From positions 1 to 64,000 of the forward strand of contig CAYVBQ010000009.1 of NCBI GenBank assembly GCA_964449775.1: a stretch of DNA of 64,000 bases, read 5' to 3'. Positions 50,607-58,817 of this stretch are shown here, piece by piece (the stretch's first letter is position 1; the number at the start of each line of letters is the position of its first letter). Made by a program: the position numbers and the translations under genes. The notes under the pieces were generated by a model. It ran no database searches and was not told the DNA's origin. It saw only the letters and a list, made by a program, of their open reading frames with translations. The stretch comes from Fen-1258 sp964449775 (GTDB lineage Bacteria > Bacteroidota > Ignavibacteria > Ignavibacteriales > Melioribacteraceae).

Positions 50607-51701
50607 ATGGCATTTATAGACTTAAAAAATATTTCTAAACAATATTCTAGCTCAAGTAATAGGGTGGTAAATAATGTTAATCTGGAAGTCCAAGAAGGCG
50701 AATTTCTTGTTTTAGTTGGTCCTAGCGGTTGCGGCAAATCAACAACTCTTAGAATGATTGCCGGACTCGAAGAAATTTCTGAAGGGGAAATTTATATTGA
50801 TGGAAAACTCGTAAACAATATTCCGCCAAAAGATAGAGATATTGCTATGGTATTTCAGAATTATGCACTTTATCCTCACATGAGTGTTTTCGAAAATTTG
50901 GCGTTTGGCTTAAAGCTGCGCAAGTTGAAGAAAGAAGAGATCAAAGAGCGTGTAAATTATGCAGCAAAAATTTTAGAGATTGAAGATCTTCTTGATCGAA
51001 AGCCAAAACAACTTTCCGGCGGACAGCGTCAGCGCGTTGCAGTTGGCCGTGCGATTGTCCGTAAGCCAAAAGTTTTTTTGTTCGATGAACCATTGAGCAA
51101 TCTCGATGCAAAACTGCGTGTACAGATGCGTGTAGAAATATCACGCTTGCATCAACGACTTGAGACCACAGTAGTTTATGTTACGCATGATCAAGTGGAA
51201 GCAATGACGATGGGGGATAGGATTGTGGTTATGAAAGACGGCGTTGTCCAACAAGTAGATATGCCGCTCAATATCTATAATAATCCTTCAAATAAGTTTG
51301 TCGCCGGATTTATTGGGAGTCCGGCTATGAATTTTTTAGACGGAAAATTAATTGATGAAAACGGATTGAAATTTGTAAGCAATAAAAAATCCATCTCATT
51401 CCATTTTAGCTCAAAGGCTCCAGAGAATCTCAATTCGTTTGTTGGAAAAGACGTTACAGTTGGAATTCGTCCGGAAGCATTTAAAATTGAATCTATGGGT
51501 GAATATAAAATTAAAGTAAAAATAGACCTAGTTGAACAGATGGGGAGCGACGCCTATTTACATTTCAATTTGGAAGATTCACCATTTACCGCTCGTGTAA
51601 AGCCGACATTAGATTTACGTTTACAAACTGAATTGGAATTATATTTTAGTACTGAAAGGGTACATTTGTTTGAGAGAGTTAAAGGTGAAAAAATAGTCTA
51701 A
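50607..51701 (+). CDS. Sugar ABC transporter ATPase, MsmX/UgpC-like
   Basis: The product has 364 residues from ATG 50607, with AGAGGG upstream; the longer frame from 50544 runs into the reductase gene. All motifs are intact: Walker A GPSGCGKST, Q-loop AMVFQNYALYPHM, signature LSGGQRQR, Walker B VFLFDEPLSNLDA and H-loop VTHDQVEAM. A C-terminal TOBE region (about 240-364) is typical of CUT1 ATPases. It closes the locus and probably energises the importer formed by 34778, 36184 and 37045. Compare the degenerate ATPase at 3072. ATPases of this type can serve several importers. Confidence 0.94.
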   Translation: MAFIDLKNISKQYSSSSNRVVNNVNLEVQEGEFLVLVGPSGCGKSTTLRMIAGLEEISEGEIYIDGKLVNNIPPKDRDIAMVFQNYALYPHMSVFENLAFGLKLRKLKKEEIKERVNYAAKILEIEDLLDRKPKQLSGGQRQRVAVGRAIVRKPKVFLFDEPLSNLDAKLRVQMRVEISRLHQRLETTVVYVTHDQVEAMTMGDRIVVMKDGVVQQVDMPLNIYNNPSNKFVAGFIGSPAMNFLDGKLIDENGLKFVSNKKSISFHFSSKAPENLNSFVGKDVTVGIRPEAFKIESMGEYKIKVKIDLVEQMGSDAYLHFNLEDSPFTARVKPTLDLRLQTELELYFSTERVHLFERVKGEKIV

Positions 51702-51711
51702 GACTTAGAAT

Positions 51712-51800
51712 GAGAGCAAGATTTTTCAGTCGCTCTACCGTAGTGATTCCTTCGGAACGCTTCTTCTTCCGTAGGAATGCTTTTGGCAGAAATGACATTT
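51712..51800. repeat. Degenerate dispersed repeat
   Basis: The gap behind the ATPase gene contains CCGTAGTGATTCCTTCGGAACGCTTCTTCTTCCGTAGGAATG, with short inverted parts (ATTCCTTCGGAA). It looks like an intergenic repeat of the type common in this group. No gene. Confidence 0.4.
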
Positions 51801-51828
51801 CAGAATTTTTCAGATGTTTCGATGAATT

Positions 51829-52251
51829 ATGATCATCCAAAAAGAAATTGTTCTTAAACCAAAACCGCGCGGATTTCATTTAGTGACTAGTGAAATACTT
51901 GTTCAGCTCCCTGAATTAAATAATATCTCAATCGGGATAGCTCATCTTTTTATCAAGCATATGTCGGCATCGCTGACTATAAACGAAAATGCAGACCCAA
52001 CTGTGCGATCAGATACGGAGACTTATTTTAACAAAGCAGTTCCGGAAACTGACGCTAAATATTATGATCATACTCGCGAAGGAACAGATGATATGACATC
52101 ACATATCAAATCATCAATTCTAGGTTCGTCAGTAATTGTACCGATTATGAATGGTCACTTTAACCTTGGTACATGGCAAGGAGTGTATCTCTGCGAACAT
52201 CGCAATTCAGGCGGATCCAGGCGAATTATTGTTACAGCAATTGGGGAATAG
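51829..52251 (+). CDS. YjbQ-family protein (UPF0047), copy 2
   Basis: The 140-residue paralogue of the protein at 20717 is about three-quarters identical by eye. It keeps FIKHMSASLTINENADPTVRSD, EGTDDMTSHIKSSILG and FNLGTWQGVYLCEHRN. Differences cluster at the edges (VPETDAKYYDHTREG, SGGSRRIIVTAIGE). It stands alone between the glycan locus and the minus-strand block. Family function as for copy 1: probable phosphatase-like fold with thiamine-phosphate-synthase side activity in E. coli; true role unknown. Confidence 0.85.
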   Translation: MIIQKEIVLKPKPRGFHLVTSEILVQLPELNNISIGIAHLFIKHMSASLTINENADPTVRSDTETYFNKAVPETDAKYYDHTREGTDDMTSHIKSSILGSSVIVPIMNGHFNLGTWQGVYLCEHRNSGGSRRIIVTAIGE

Positions 52252-52371
52252 ACAGATTACCGAATGTATTTTTATCATCTAAAATATTCTTGAGAAAGCG
52301 GAATTTAGAATAAATGATGACACGAATGTAGAGGGAAGAAGCTTAGTAAATAAACATTGAATTATATAAAA

Positions 52372-52399
52372 TTGACAAAAAGGATATTATACATAATAT
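52372..52399 (+). promoter_or_regulatory. Orphan promoter-like site with palindrome
   Basis: TTGACA (52372-52377) is followed after 16 bases by TAATAT (52394-52399). The -10 side is part of a perfect palindrome ATATTAT-AC-ATAATAT (52384-52399). It points into the 3' end of a minus-strand gene, and no gene follows on the plus strand. Confidence 0.35.
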
Positions 52400-52414
52400 A
52401 CATTATGCACACGA

Positions 52415-53266
52415 TCATTCGTACTTAAAAAAGCCAATTTTTGTCTTTCTGCCAAGCTTTCCAGCGGCAACCATCTTTTTAAGTAATGGACATGGTCTGT
52501 ACTTAGAATCATTAAATCCTTCAAACAAAACATCCATAATTGCCAGGCAAACATCTAACCCAATGAAATCAGCAAGCGTTAGAGGTCCCATAGGATGATT
52601 CATACCTAACTTCATAACAGTATCAATATCTTGAGCAGATGCAACACCTTCGTATAATGCAAAAATCGCTTCATTAATCATTGGCATTAGGATTCTGTTT
52701 GCAACAAAACCTGGGTAATCAAAAACTTCTACAGGAGTTTTCCCTAAATCAATTGCTAATTGTTTAATACTCTCATATGTAGCATCACTTGTAGCATATC
52801 CACGAATTATTTCCACGAGTTGCATTATTGGAACCGGATTCATAAAGTGCATCCCAATAAATCTATCTGGTCTTGTATAAGTTGCTAATTCCGTAATCGA
52901 AATTGATGAAGTATTCGAAGCGAATATGCATTCATCATTAACTATTTTATTCAACTGACTATAAAGAGATAACTTAGCCGCCTTATTCTCAATAATAGCT
53001 TCAATAACTAAATCAATGTTGCTTTGCAATGATTCTATAGTTGTTAAAGTACTAATATTGGTTAATGCAGCTTCTTTTTGGTCTGAAGTGATTATTTCTT
53101 TTTTAAGTTGCCGATCCAAGTTGGAACCGATGGTTTTTATACCTCGATCAAGAAATGTTTGGTTTGTATCAATAAGACAGACCTTATAATTATGTAAAGC
53201 AAAAATATGTGCAATCCCACTACCCATTGTTCCTGCTCCGACCACAGTAATATTTTTTATTTTCAT
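52415..53266 (-). CDS. 3-hydroxyacyl-CoA (3-hydroxybutyryl-CoA) dehydrogenase
   Basis: The product has 283 residues from ATG 53266 with AAAGGA upstream; the longer frame adds MTKTNQRID. The N-terminal NAD fold begins VVGAGTMGSGIAHIFA. The catalytic His-Glu pair is in RFIGMHFMNPVPIMQLVEII, followed by DYPGFVANRILMPMINEAIF and GMNHPMGPLTLADFIGLDVCL. The length is that of the stand-alone bacterial enzymes of the Hbd/PaaH type. It interconverts acetoacetyl-CoA and 3-hydroxybutyryl-CoA in butyrate or fatty-acid metabolism. It is not coupled to ricT (83 bases between). Confidence 0.93.
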   Translation of the reverse strand: MKIKNITVVGAGTMGSGIAHIFALHNYKVCLIDTNQTFLDRGIKTIGSNLDRQLKKEIITSDQKEAALTNISTLTTIESLQSNIDLVIEAIIENKAAKLSLYSQLNKIVNDECIFASNTSSISITELATYTRPDRFIGMHFMNPVPIMQLVEIIRGYATSDATYESIKQLAIDLGKTPVEVFDYPGFVANRILMPMINEAIFALYEGVASAQDIDTVMKLGMNHPMGPLTLADFIGLDVCLAIMDVLFEGFNDSKYRPCPLLKKMVAAGKLGRKTKIGFFKYE

Positions 53267-53349
53267 ATCAATCCTTTGATTTGTTTTGGTCATTTTAGAT
53301 CAAGTTTTTTCCCATTTGCTCAAATTCGAAATTATTGACAGAAGATATT

Positions 53350-54195
53350 TTAATCTATCTCAAAAGACAGACAACATTTCAATTTTCCACAAGGTCCACT
53401 AAGCTTACCCATGTTTGAAAGCAGATTTTGTTCATTAGCAAATTGTGTAGTAATTCTTCTGAAACCAGGAAGAAAAGAGATACAGCAGAATTCACGACCA
53501 CACGTACCTACACCACCGACTTTTTTGGCTTCATCACGAACGCCAATTTGACGTAATTCAATACGAGTTTTGAACTCTGACGCTAGTTCCTTTGCTAATT
53601 CTCGGAAATCAACACGGTTTTCAGATGTGTAAAAAAAGAACAATTTTTTTCTATCGAATTGATAATGTATACTAACTAATTTCATATTAAGATTAAATTT
53701 GCTGATGTTTGTGCGAAATATCTTAATGGCTTTTTCTTCATTATGAAAATTCTTTCTTATGCGGTCTAAATCCTCTGAATTTGCCTTTCTCATGACAATG
53801 GGAAGATTCTCTCCCAAAAGATTGTACGATTGTCTCTTTAATCTTACAATCTCACCAATAAGCTTAACCTGTGCAACTTCTATGGATTCATTAAACTGAA
53901 CTATAACAAAATCTCCTGGGAATAATTCAATTTCTGATTTTTCCTGAATTTCACAAAAATCGCAGTTCAACAAGCCGTTGCATTCAATTTCAATGATTTT
54001 TCTTTTGTCGGTTGGGGTAATTTTAGGTAAGCAAGTAGAACATTGAAAACATGCACTAATATTATAACGTCTGTCTTGAATATGTTTAATTACAACGGCT
54101 TCGAAAAGATTATTGGTGCCGAATATTTCCCGTGGAGAATCAAGGTCTCCATCTTCCTTCAAACTATTGATAAGGGAAAAATCTATATGGCACAA
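53350..54195 (-). CDS. ricT: PSP1-domain protein RicT (YaaT-like)
   Basis: The product has 281 residues and starts at TTG 54195 with AAGGA upstream, 3 bases after holB. The PSP1 domain carries the Cys motifs seen in RicT/YaaT: a first set CFQCSTCLP and CNGLLNCDFC (about 48-80), then GVGTCGREFCC and GPCGKLKCCLSFE at the end. In Bacillus RicT forms a Fe-S complex with RicA and RicF that aids mRNA processing, and lies next to holB there as well. The protein stops three residues after the last Cys motif, where relatives often continue for several tens of residues, so the C-terminus may be shortened. Confidence 0.85.
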   Translation of the reverse strand: MCHIDFSLINSLKEDGDLDSPREIFGTNNLFEAVVIKHIQDRRYNISACFQCSTCLPKITPTDKRKIIEIECNGLLNCDFCEIQEKSEIELFPGDFVIVQFNESIEVAQVKLIGEIVRLKRQSYNLLGENLPIVMRKANSEDLDRIRKNFHNEEKAIKIFRTNISKFNLNMKLVSIHYQFDRKKLFFFYTSENRVDFRELAKELASEFKTRIELRQIGVRDEAKKVGGVGTCGREFCCISFLPGFRRITTQFANEQNLLSNMGKLSGPCGKLKCCLSFEID

Positions 54196-54198
54196 AGC

Positions 54199-55314
54199 TT
54201 ATTTCCTTATTGAAAGAGAAGCTATTTCAAATATAAGATTCAGGATAATTACATTCAAGTTTGCATTTTTGATTTGTAATCTTTCTAAATTATCTAAAGA
54301 ATAAAAAATACGATTAATATCAACTGCGTGAAATTTAGTATTAAACTTAGCCAATGTCTCAACATAATCAACAAAATAGTAATTGAATATTGAATGGCGG
54401 TTTTTCAGCACGTCGTTCAACCATGTTTTTATCATCCTCGACAGAGTCATAATTGATTGATCGGTGTTATTTTTGATAAAATCAGATAATTCTTTATAAG
54501 CAGAATGATATTTTTTTGCTAAGGAGTAACGCAGAATTGATATTGTCTTTTCTAGAATTATTTCGAACTGATTATTAATTAGGTCCAGAGCAACAAGCGG
54601 AGAACCTTCAGCTAAAAGTGCAGCTCTATTTGCTAATTCTTTCTCAACCGAAAAATGTTTAACTAATATTTCTGAAACAGAGTGGACAGAAAGTGGTTCA
54701 AAATTTATTTGCCAACACCGAGATTGTATAGTGGGTAATAATTTCTCTTTGTCTGATGTAAGAAAGACAAAAATGAAACCTTCCGGAGGCTCTTCTAAAC
54801 TCTTTAGAATCGCATTCTGGGCAGTTTCGTTCATCAGATGAGCATCTTCAATCAGAATAAACCTATAATTGATATTATCTGCGGTCGTTGTTATATACTT
54901 ACGAATCTCGCGGACACTATTAATTTTGATAGTGTTAGCATTTTTTATCGAAATTTTATAATAGGGATTAATAATTTTATTCTGAATTTCATCACGTATC
55001 GAATCAATGATTTCCTGAGAGAGTTTTTCAGTAGCTGAGTCATCAGCGGCTTCTCCTTTCCCACGCGGTAAAGGAAATATCAGTTTAATGTAAGGTTCCT
55101 GTAGAGAAGAAATTTTACTATTGATGAACATAGAGTTTGTTTTATCTGGAGAAGTATTCATCATCTTAGCAAATTGTAATGCAGTAAAAAATTTTCCTAC
55201 ACCTTCATGCCCAGAAAAGAGAAAGGCGTGTGGAACACGCCTCTCATTAAACATCTTGGATAAGATGTTTTTTGCCTTTTCTTGTCCAAATATCACATCC
55301 CATATCTCATTCAT
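54199..55314 (-). CDS. holB: DNA polymerase III delta-prime subunit
   Basis: The 371-residue clamp-loader subunit opens with WDVIFGQEKAKNILSKMF, then a Walker-A-like GHEGVGKFFTALQFA. The sensor/SRC motif region reads LIEDAHLMNETAQNAILKSLEEPPEG and LLPTIQSRCWQINF. The SRC arginine finger is present, as in active delta-prime proteins. The usual zinc-binding Cys cluster of E. coli HolB is not seen. It works with tau/gamma and delta to load the beta clamp. ricT follows 3 bases behind it. Confidence 0.93.
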   Translation of the reverse strand: MNEIWDVIFGQEKAKNILSKMFNERRVPHAFLFSGHEGVGKFFTALQFAKMMNTSPDKTNSMFINSKISSLQEPYIKLIFPLPRGKGEAADDSATEKLSQEIIDSIRDEIQNKIINPYYKISIKNANTIKINSVREIRKYITTTADNINYRFILIEDAHLMNETAQNAILKSLEEPPEGFIFVFLTSDKEKLLPTIQSRCWQINFEPLSVHSVSEILVKHFSVEKELANRAALLAEGSPLVALDLINNQFEIILEKTISILRYSLAKKYHSAYKELSDFIKNNTDQSIMTLSRMIKTWLNDVLKNRHSIFNYYFVDYVETLAKFNTKFHAVDINRIFYSLDNLERLQIKNANLNVIILNLIFEIASLSIRK

Positions 55315-55328
55315 TCTACTTCCACAGA

Positions 55329-55559
55329 TTACGACTTAAACTCGTCATCATCACTATAAAAGAAATCTTCGTCACTCGGGTAATCCGGCCAAATATCTTC
55401 GATCGATTCATACGGTTCATCGGAATCCTCTAACTCTAAAAGATTTTCAACAACTTCAAGAGGGGCGCCAATACGTTCAGCGTAATCAATTAATTCTTCT
55501 TTAGTAGCTGGCCACGGAGCGTCATCAAGATAAGATGCTAATTCGACGGTCCAAATCAT
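55329..55559 (-). CDS. Small acidic DUF2795-like protein
   Basis: The product has 76 residues from ATG 55559, 8 bases behind AGGAG; TTG 55565 is too close to that site. The sequence (SYLDDAPWPATKEELIDYAE, then GAPLEVVENLLELED and a very acidic tail) is a conserved small protein of Bacteroidota and Chlorobi of the DUF2795 type. Function unknown. It lies between the M23 peptidase gene and holB. Confidence 0.75.
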   Translation of the reverse strand: MIWTVELASYLDDAPWPATKEELIDYAERIGAPLEVVENLLELEDSDEPYESIEDIWPDYPSDEDFFYSDDDEFKS

Positions 55560-55582
55560 TGTCAAGTCTCCTGAAATGTTTT

Positions 55583-56506
55583 CTATTTTTTGACAACTTC
55601 AAAAATGTTAACATCATCATAGATAAAGTTTCTTGGGTCCAAAGCTATTCCATTATTTCTGACTTCATAATGCAAATGAGGACCTGTCGAAAGTTTTCCT
55701 GAATTTCCGCTAAGGGCAATAAAATCACCTCTTTGAAGATGCTGTCCTTGTTTAAGTTTTACATTTTCTAAATGTGCATATATTGTTCTATAACCAAAGC
55801 CGTGTTCAATCTCTAAAGTTAATCCGTAACCGCCACGCCATCCTACAAAAGCTACAACTCCTGCCCCAGGAGCGTAAACTTTAGTTCCTGTATCAGTAAT
55901 AATGTCAATGCCATTATGCATTCTCATAATTCTAAAAATTGGATGCATTCGCATACCAAAATCATCGGCAATTCTACCTTCGCAAGGTCTTATAGCAGGA
56001 AGAACTTCAAATAGTTTTTCATTTTCTTTAAATGTTCTACTAATTTCTTCGTAATTATTCTTTTCTAATTTCACCTTAAGAGAGATACTATTAACATAAG
56101 AATCTAGCTGATCAACATAGCTTTCGTATCCTCCGAGGTTGGAAATTTTTATGGGCTCAAATAAACTACCACCGGAACCAACGAATTGATCCACGTTTAC
56201 AGGCTCTAGATTAGCTTTTAATCTAAGATCGTGACTTTGCGAAGATATTTCAGCAATTCTTTCATCTAATCGTTTATATTGATTAAGAAGTTGATCAAAT
56301 TTATCACGTAGAATTGCGTTATTCTTTTTTAAGGATTTAACTTCTGAATCCGGATTAATGAATTCATTAAATACAAGAAACGTCCCAAAAACAAAAAAGG
56401 ACACAAGCACAGAAAAGAAGAATACGAGGAATACAAATTTCTTATAGAAATTGCGTATTTCTACGAATTTTAATTTTGATTTTGAAAAGTAGTAAAATTT
56501 TTTCAT
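55583..56506 (-). CDS. M23-family peptidoglycan peptidase, membrane anchored
   Basis: The product has 307 residues with an N-terminal membrane helix (about 24-48), a coiled-coil-like linker (about 55-165) and a C-terminal LytM domain. Zinc ligands are H197 and D201 in MHNGID and H279 in HLHYE, with H277 the second catalytic His. All are present, so an active endopeptidase rather than a degenerate EnvC-like activator is expected. It cuts peptide cross-links in the wall. Confidence 0.92.
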   Translation of the reverse strand: MKKFYYFSKSKLKFVEIRNFYKKFVFLVFFFSVLVSFFVFGTFLVFNEFINPDSEVKSLKKNNAILRDKFDQLLNQYKRLDERIAEISSQSHDLRLKANLEPVNVDQFVGSGGSLFEPIKISNLGGYESYVDQLDSYVNSISLKVKLEKNNYEEISRTFKENEKLFEVLPAIRPCEGRIADDFGMRMHPIFRIMRMHNGIDIITDTGTKVYAPGAGVVAFVGWRGGYGLTLEIEHGFGYRTIYAHLENVKLKQGQHLQRGDFIALSGNSGKLSTGPHLHYEVRNNGIALDPRNFIYDDVNIFEVVKK

Positions 56507-56570
56507 AGTATTTTCGGTTGCGAAGATAGCAAATCATCCCTATGTAGTCAAGGAATAAAGCCAGCAAATA

Positions 56571-57581
56571 TTATTCAAAATCATGTTCGAAATAATCCAC
56601 TGCTCTGTTCATTTCATCACTTTTTTGTCGAATTTTTGACGTTATTCGATCTTGCAGTACTTTTGCCGCATCATAACCATAGTGTTTAAGAAGATAATTG
56701 AGAGCAATTATTTCAGAAACTACCGTTATATTTTTCCCGGGAATGATTGGTAATTTGACATGGGGTATTTCGACATCTATAATGGTTGTTGAAGAACCAT
56801 CCAAACCAGTCCTGGTATAGTCTGCTTGTTCATTCCACACTTCTAATTCTATGACAACTTCAAGCCGCTTTTGGAATCTTATTGCCCTTACCCCGAACAT
56901 ACTTCTGACATCAATAATCCCAATACCGCGCAGTTCCATAAAATGTTTAACAATTGCTGTTCCCGCGCCCATTAAAATGCCTTCACCCTTCTTTGTTAAA
57001 ATCACAACATCATCAGCTACCAGGCGATGTCCCCTTTCAACCAAATCTAATGCAACCTCACTTTTTCCTATACCCGATTTTCCCACAAACAACATTCCTA
57101 CCCCATACACATCAACAAGAGAACCATGAACAGAGAGTCGTGGTGCAAATTGATCATCCAGAAAATCTGAGATAAGAAAAATTGCTTTTGTGGAAGAGTA
57201 TGTTGATCCAAAAATCGGAATCTTATATTTGTTTGCCAATTCAGACATCTCAGGTGTTGGCGGATGATCGTTGGTGATCACTAAGCAAGGAATATCATAC
57301 TTAAAAATATTTTCGAGAGCTGTGGTTCTTTCCTTCAGAGAAAGATTAAGGAGATAACGCATTTCTGTGTTGCCGAAGACCTGAACCCGGTTGTAGGAAA
57401 ATAATTCCAGAAAACCGGCTAATGGTAAACCTGGTCTATGAAGATTTGGATCTTTAATGAGACGATCAAATCCAACACGCTCATTTAGAAGCCGTATTTT
57501 GAATCTGTCAGAAGTGTTATTATAAAAAAATTCTACCGTGATACTTTCTTTCTGAGAAATCGCACCTTCGTTAATTTTCAT
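56571..57581 (-). CDS. hprK: HPr kinase/phosphorylase
   Basis: The product has 336 residues. The C-terminal kinase domain carries the P-loop VGKSGIGKS (167-174) and GHRLVADDVVIL, then the HprK signature region (MELRGIGIIDVRSMFG). The N-terminal domain is complete. In Firmicutes it phosphorylates Ser46 of HPr to control carbon use; in Gram-negatives without a sugar PTS it is often kept as a regulator. No HPr gene is in the window. It overlaps raiA by 11 bases. Confidence 0.94.
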   Translation of the reverse strand: MKINEGAISQKESITVEFFYNNTSDRFKIRLLNERVGFDRLIKDPNLHRPGLPLAGFLELFSYNRVQVFGNTEMRYLLNLSLKERTTALENIFKYDIPCLVITNDHPPTPEMSELANKYKIPIFGSTYSSTKAIFLISDFLDDQFAPRLSVHGSLVDVYGVGMLFVGKSGIGKSEVALDLVERGHRLVADDVVILTKKGEGILMGAGTAIVKHFMELRGIGIIDVRSMFGVRAIRFQKRLEVVIELEVWNEQADYTRTGLDGSSTTIIDVEIPHVKLPIIPGKNITVVSEIIALNYLLKHYGYDAAKVLQDRITSKIRQKSDEMNRAVDYFEHDFE

Positions 57582-57882
57582 TTTTAGGCCTGATAAGACG
57601 CTTTGTTTTAAGTTTTCTTAGTTGCTTTTTAATTTTTTCGAGAGAAATAGTTACAGATTTTTCAAATTCTTCGCTGTCAGATGTCACTGTTATAGCTTTT
57701 TTCGGAACGGAAAGCTTAATCTCTGCTGTTTTGATACTGTCTTTAATATGTGTAAAACTTAGAATTACATCCACAGAAATAATCTCATCATTATATTTTT
57801 CAAGATCTTTGATCCCCTCTCGGATAAAATCTTTTAGAAAGTTTTTTGCTCTGAATTTTCGAGACGTGATTTGAATGTTCAT
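57571..57882 (-). CDS. raiA: Ribosome hibernation factor, short HPF/RaiA type
   Basis: The 103-residue protein starts behind AAGGAG. It has the beta-alpha-beta-beta-beta-alpha fold of the S30AE family (MNIQITSRKFRAKNFLKDFI, KYNDEIISVDVILSF, EKIKKQLRKLKTKR). The short length means no C-terminal dimerisation domain as in long HPF. It binds the 30S subunit in stationary phase. Coupling to hprK by overlap is seen in related bacteria as well. Confidence 0.88.
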   Translation of the reverse strand: MNIQITSRKFRAKNFLKDFIREGIKDLEKYNDEIISVDVILSFTHIKDSIKTAEIKLSVPKKAITVTSDSEEFEKSVTISLEKIKKQLRKLKTKRLIRPKNEN

Positions 57883-57892
57883 AGTAACTCCT

Positions 57893-58786
57893 TTATGATT
57901 TTGGATGTGCCTTCTTATAGGATTTTTTTAATCTCTCAATACTTACATGAGTATATATTTGCGTAGTAGATAAATTTTCATGACCAAGAATTTCTTTAAC
58001 AGCCATTAAATCAGCTTCCCTATCAAGCATATGTGTGGCAGCACTATGGCGAAGAATGTGTGGACTCTTTTTGTCAATATCCGTTACTTTTGATAAATAA
58101 CTTTTCACAATATGATAAACCGAGTGCCGGGATATTCTCTTACCCGATTCATTAGAAAATAATGGATTATGAAAAGATGAATCTTCAATAGTTTTTAAAT
58201 ATTCTTTTATCACTAAAGATGATTTTGAACCGAGCGGTACAATTCTAACTTTTGATCCTTTTCCCAAAATTTTCACACTCATGTTATTAAAATCAATATC
58301 GCCAATATTTAACGAACACAATTCGGAAACGCGCAAAGCACAGCCATAAAGTAATTCGAACAGCGCTTTTATCTTAATTGATGAATTGTCTCCCTTTTCA
58401 TTAAGCAATCTAAAAATTTCTAAAAAAGAGTCAAGATTAATCGTTTCCGGTAATTTACGTTTTACTTTTGGATTAGGGATTTTAGATATAGGATTTTTTT
58501 CAATTAGGTCCTGCCGAAGTGCAAAATTTAACAATCTGCGTAATGCAGACAGTTTTCTTGAGATTGTACTTTTTTCTACGCCACTTTCACTAAGACGGAT
58601 AACAAAGTGACGTATCGTTCTTTCCGTTATTTGGTTGATGAGTTGAATCTCTTTAGCATCACAAAATAAAATGAATTCATTTAGATCGCGGGTATATGCA
58701 TCAATTGTATTCTGAGATGCGCGGCTAACCCCGGAGAGTTCGGCAAGCATTCGATTTAGTATTTCACGAAGATCGAACTGCGTCAT
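57893..58786 (-). CDS. Tyrosine recombinase XerC/XerD
   Basis: The product has 297 residues. An N-terminal SAM-like core-binding domain (about 10-95) precedes the catalytic domain. Active-site residues are R152 (ALRVSELCSL), K176 or K179 (GKGSKVRIVP), H243 and R246 (HILRHSAATHML), H269 (LGHENLSTTQ) and nucleophile Y278 (IYTHVS). The length and lack of extra domains fit the chromosome dimer-resolving XerC/D pair rather than a phage integrase. I cannot decide between XerC and XerD. It is encoded next to topA. Confidence 0.92.
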   Translation of the reverse strand: MTQFDLREILNRMLAELSGVSRASQNTIDAYTRDLNEFILFCDAKEIQLINQITERTIRHFVIRLSESGVEKSTISRKLSALRRLLNFALRQDLIEKNPISKIPNPKVKRKLPETINLDSFLEIFRLLNEKGDNSSIKIKALFELLYGCALRVSELCSLNIGDIDFNNMSVKILGKGSKVRIVPLGSKSSLVIKEYLKTIEDSSFHNPLFSNESGKRISRHSVYHIVKSYLSKVTDIDKKSPHILRHSAATHMLDREADLMAVKEILGHENLSTTQIYTHVSIERLKKSYKKAHPKS

Positions 58787-58817
58787 TTAAATGCCGTTAA
58801 TGTTGACAATTAATTTT

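Noticed and set aside
57893..58786. Tyrosine recombinase as integrase of a mobile island
   Set aside because: Length and housekeeping neighbours (raiA, topA) fit XerC/XerD, and no attachment repeats or cargo are seen.
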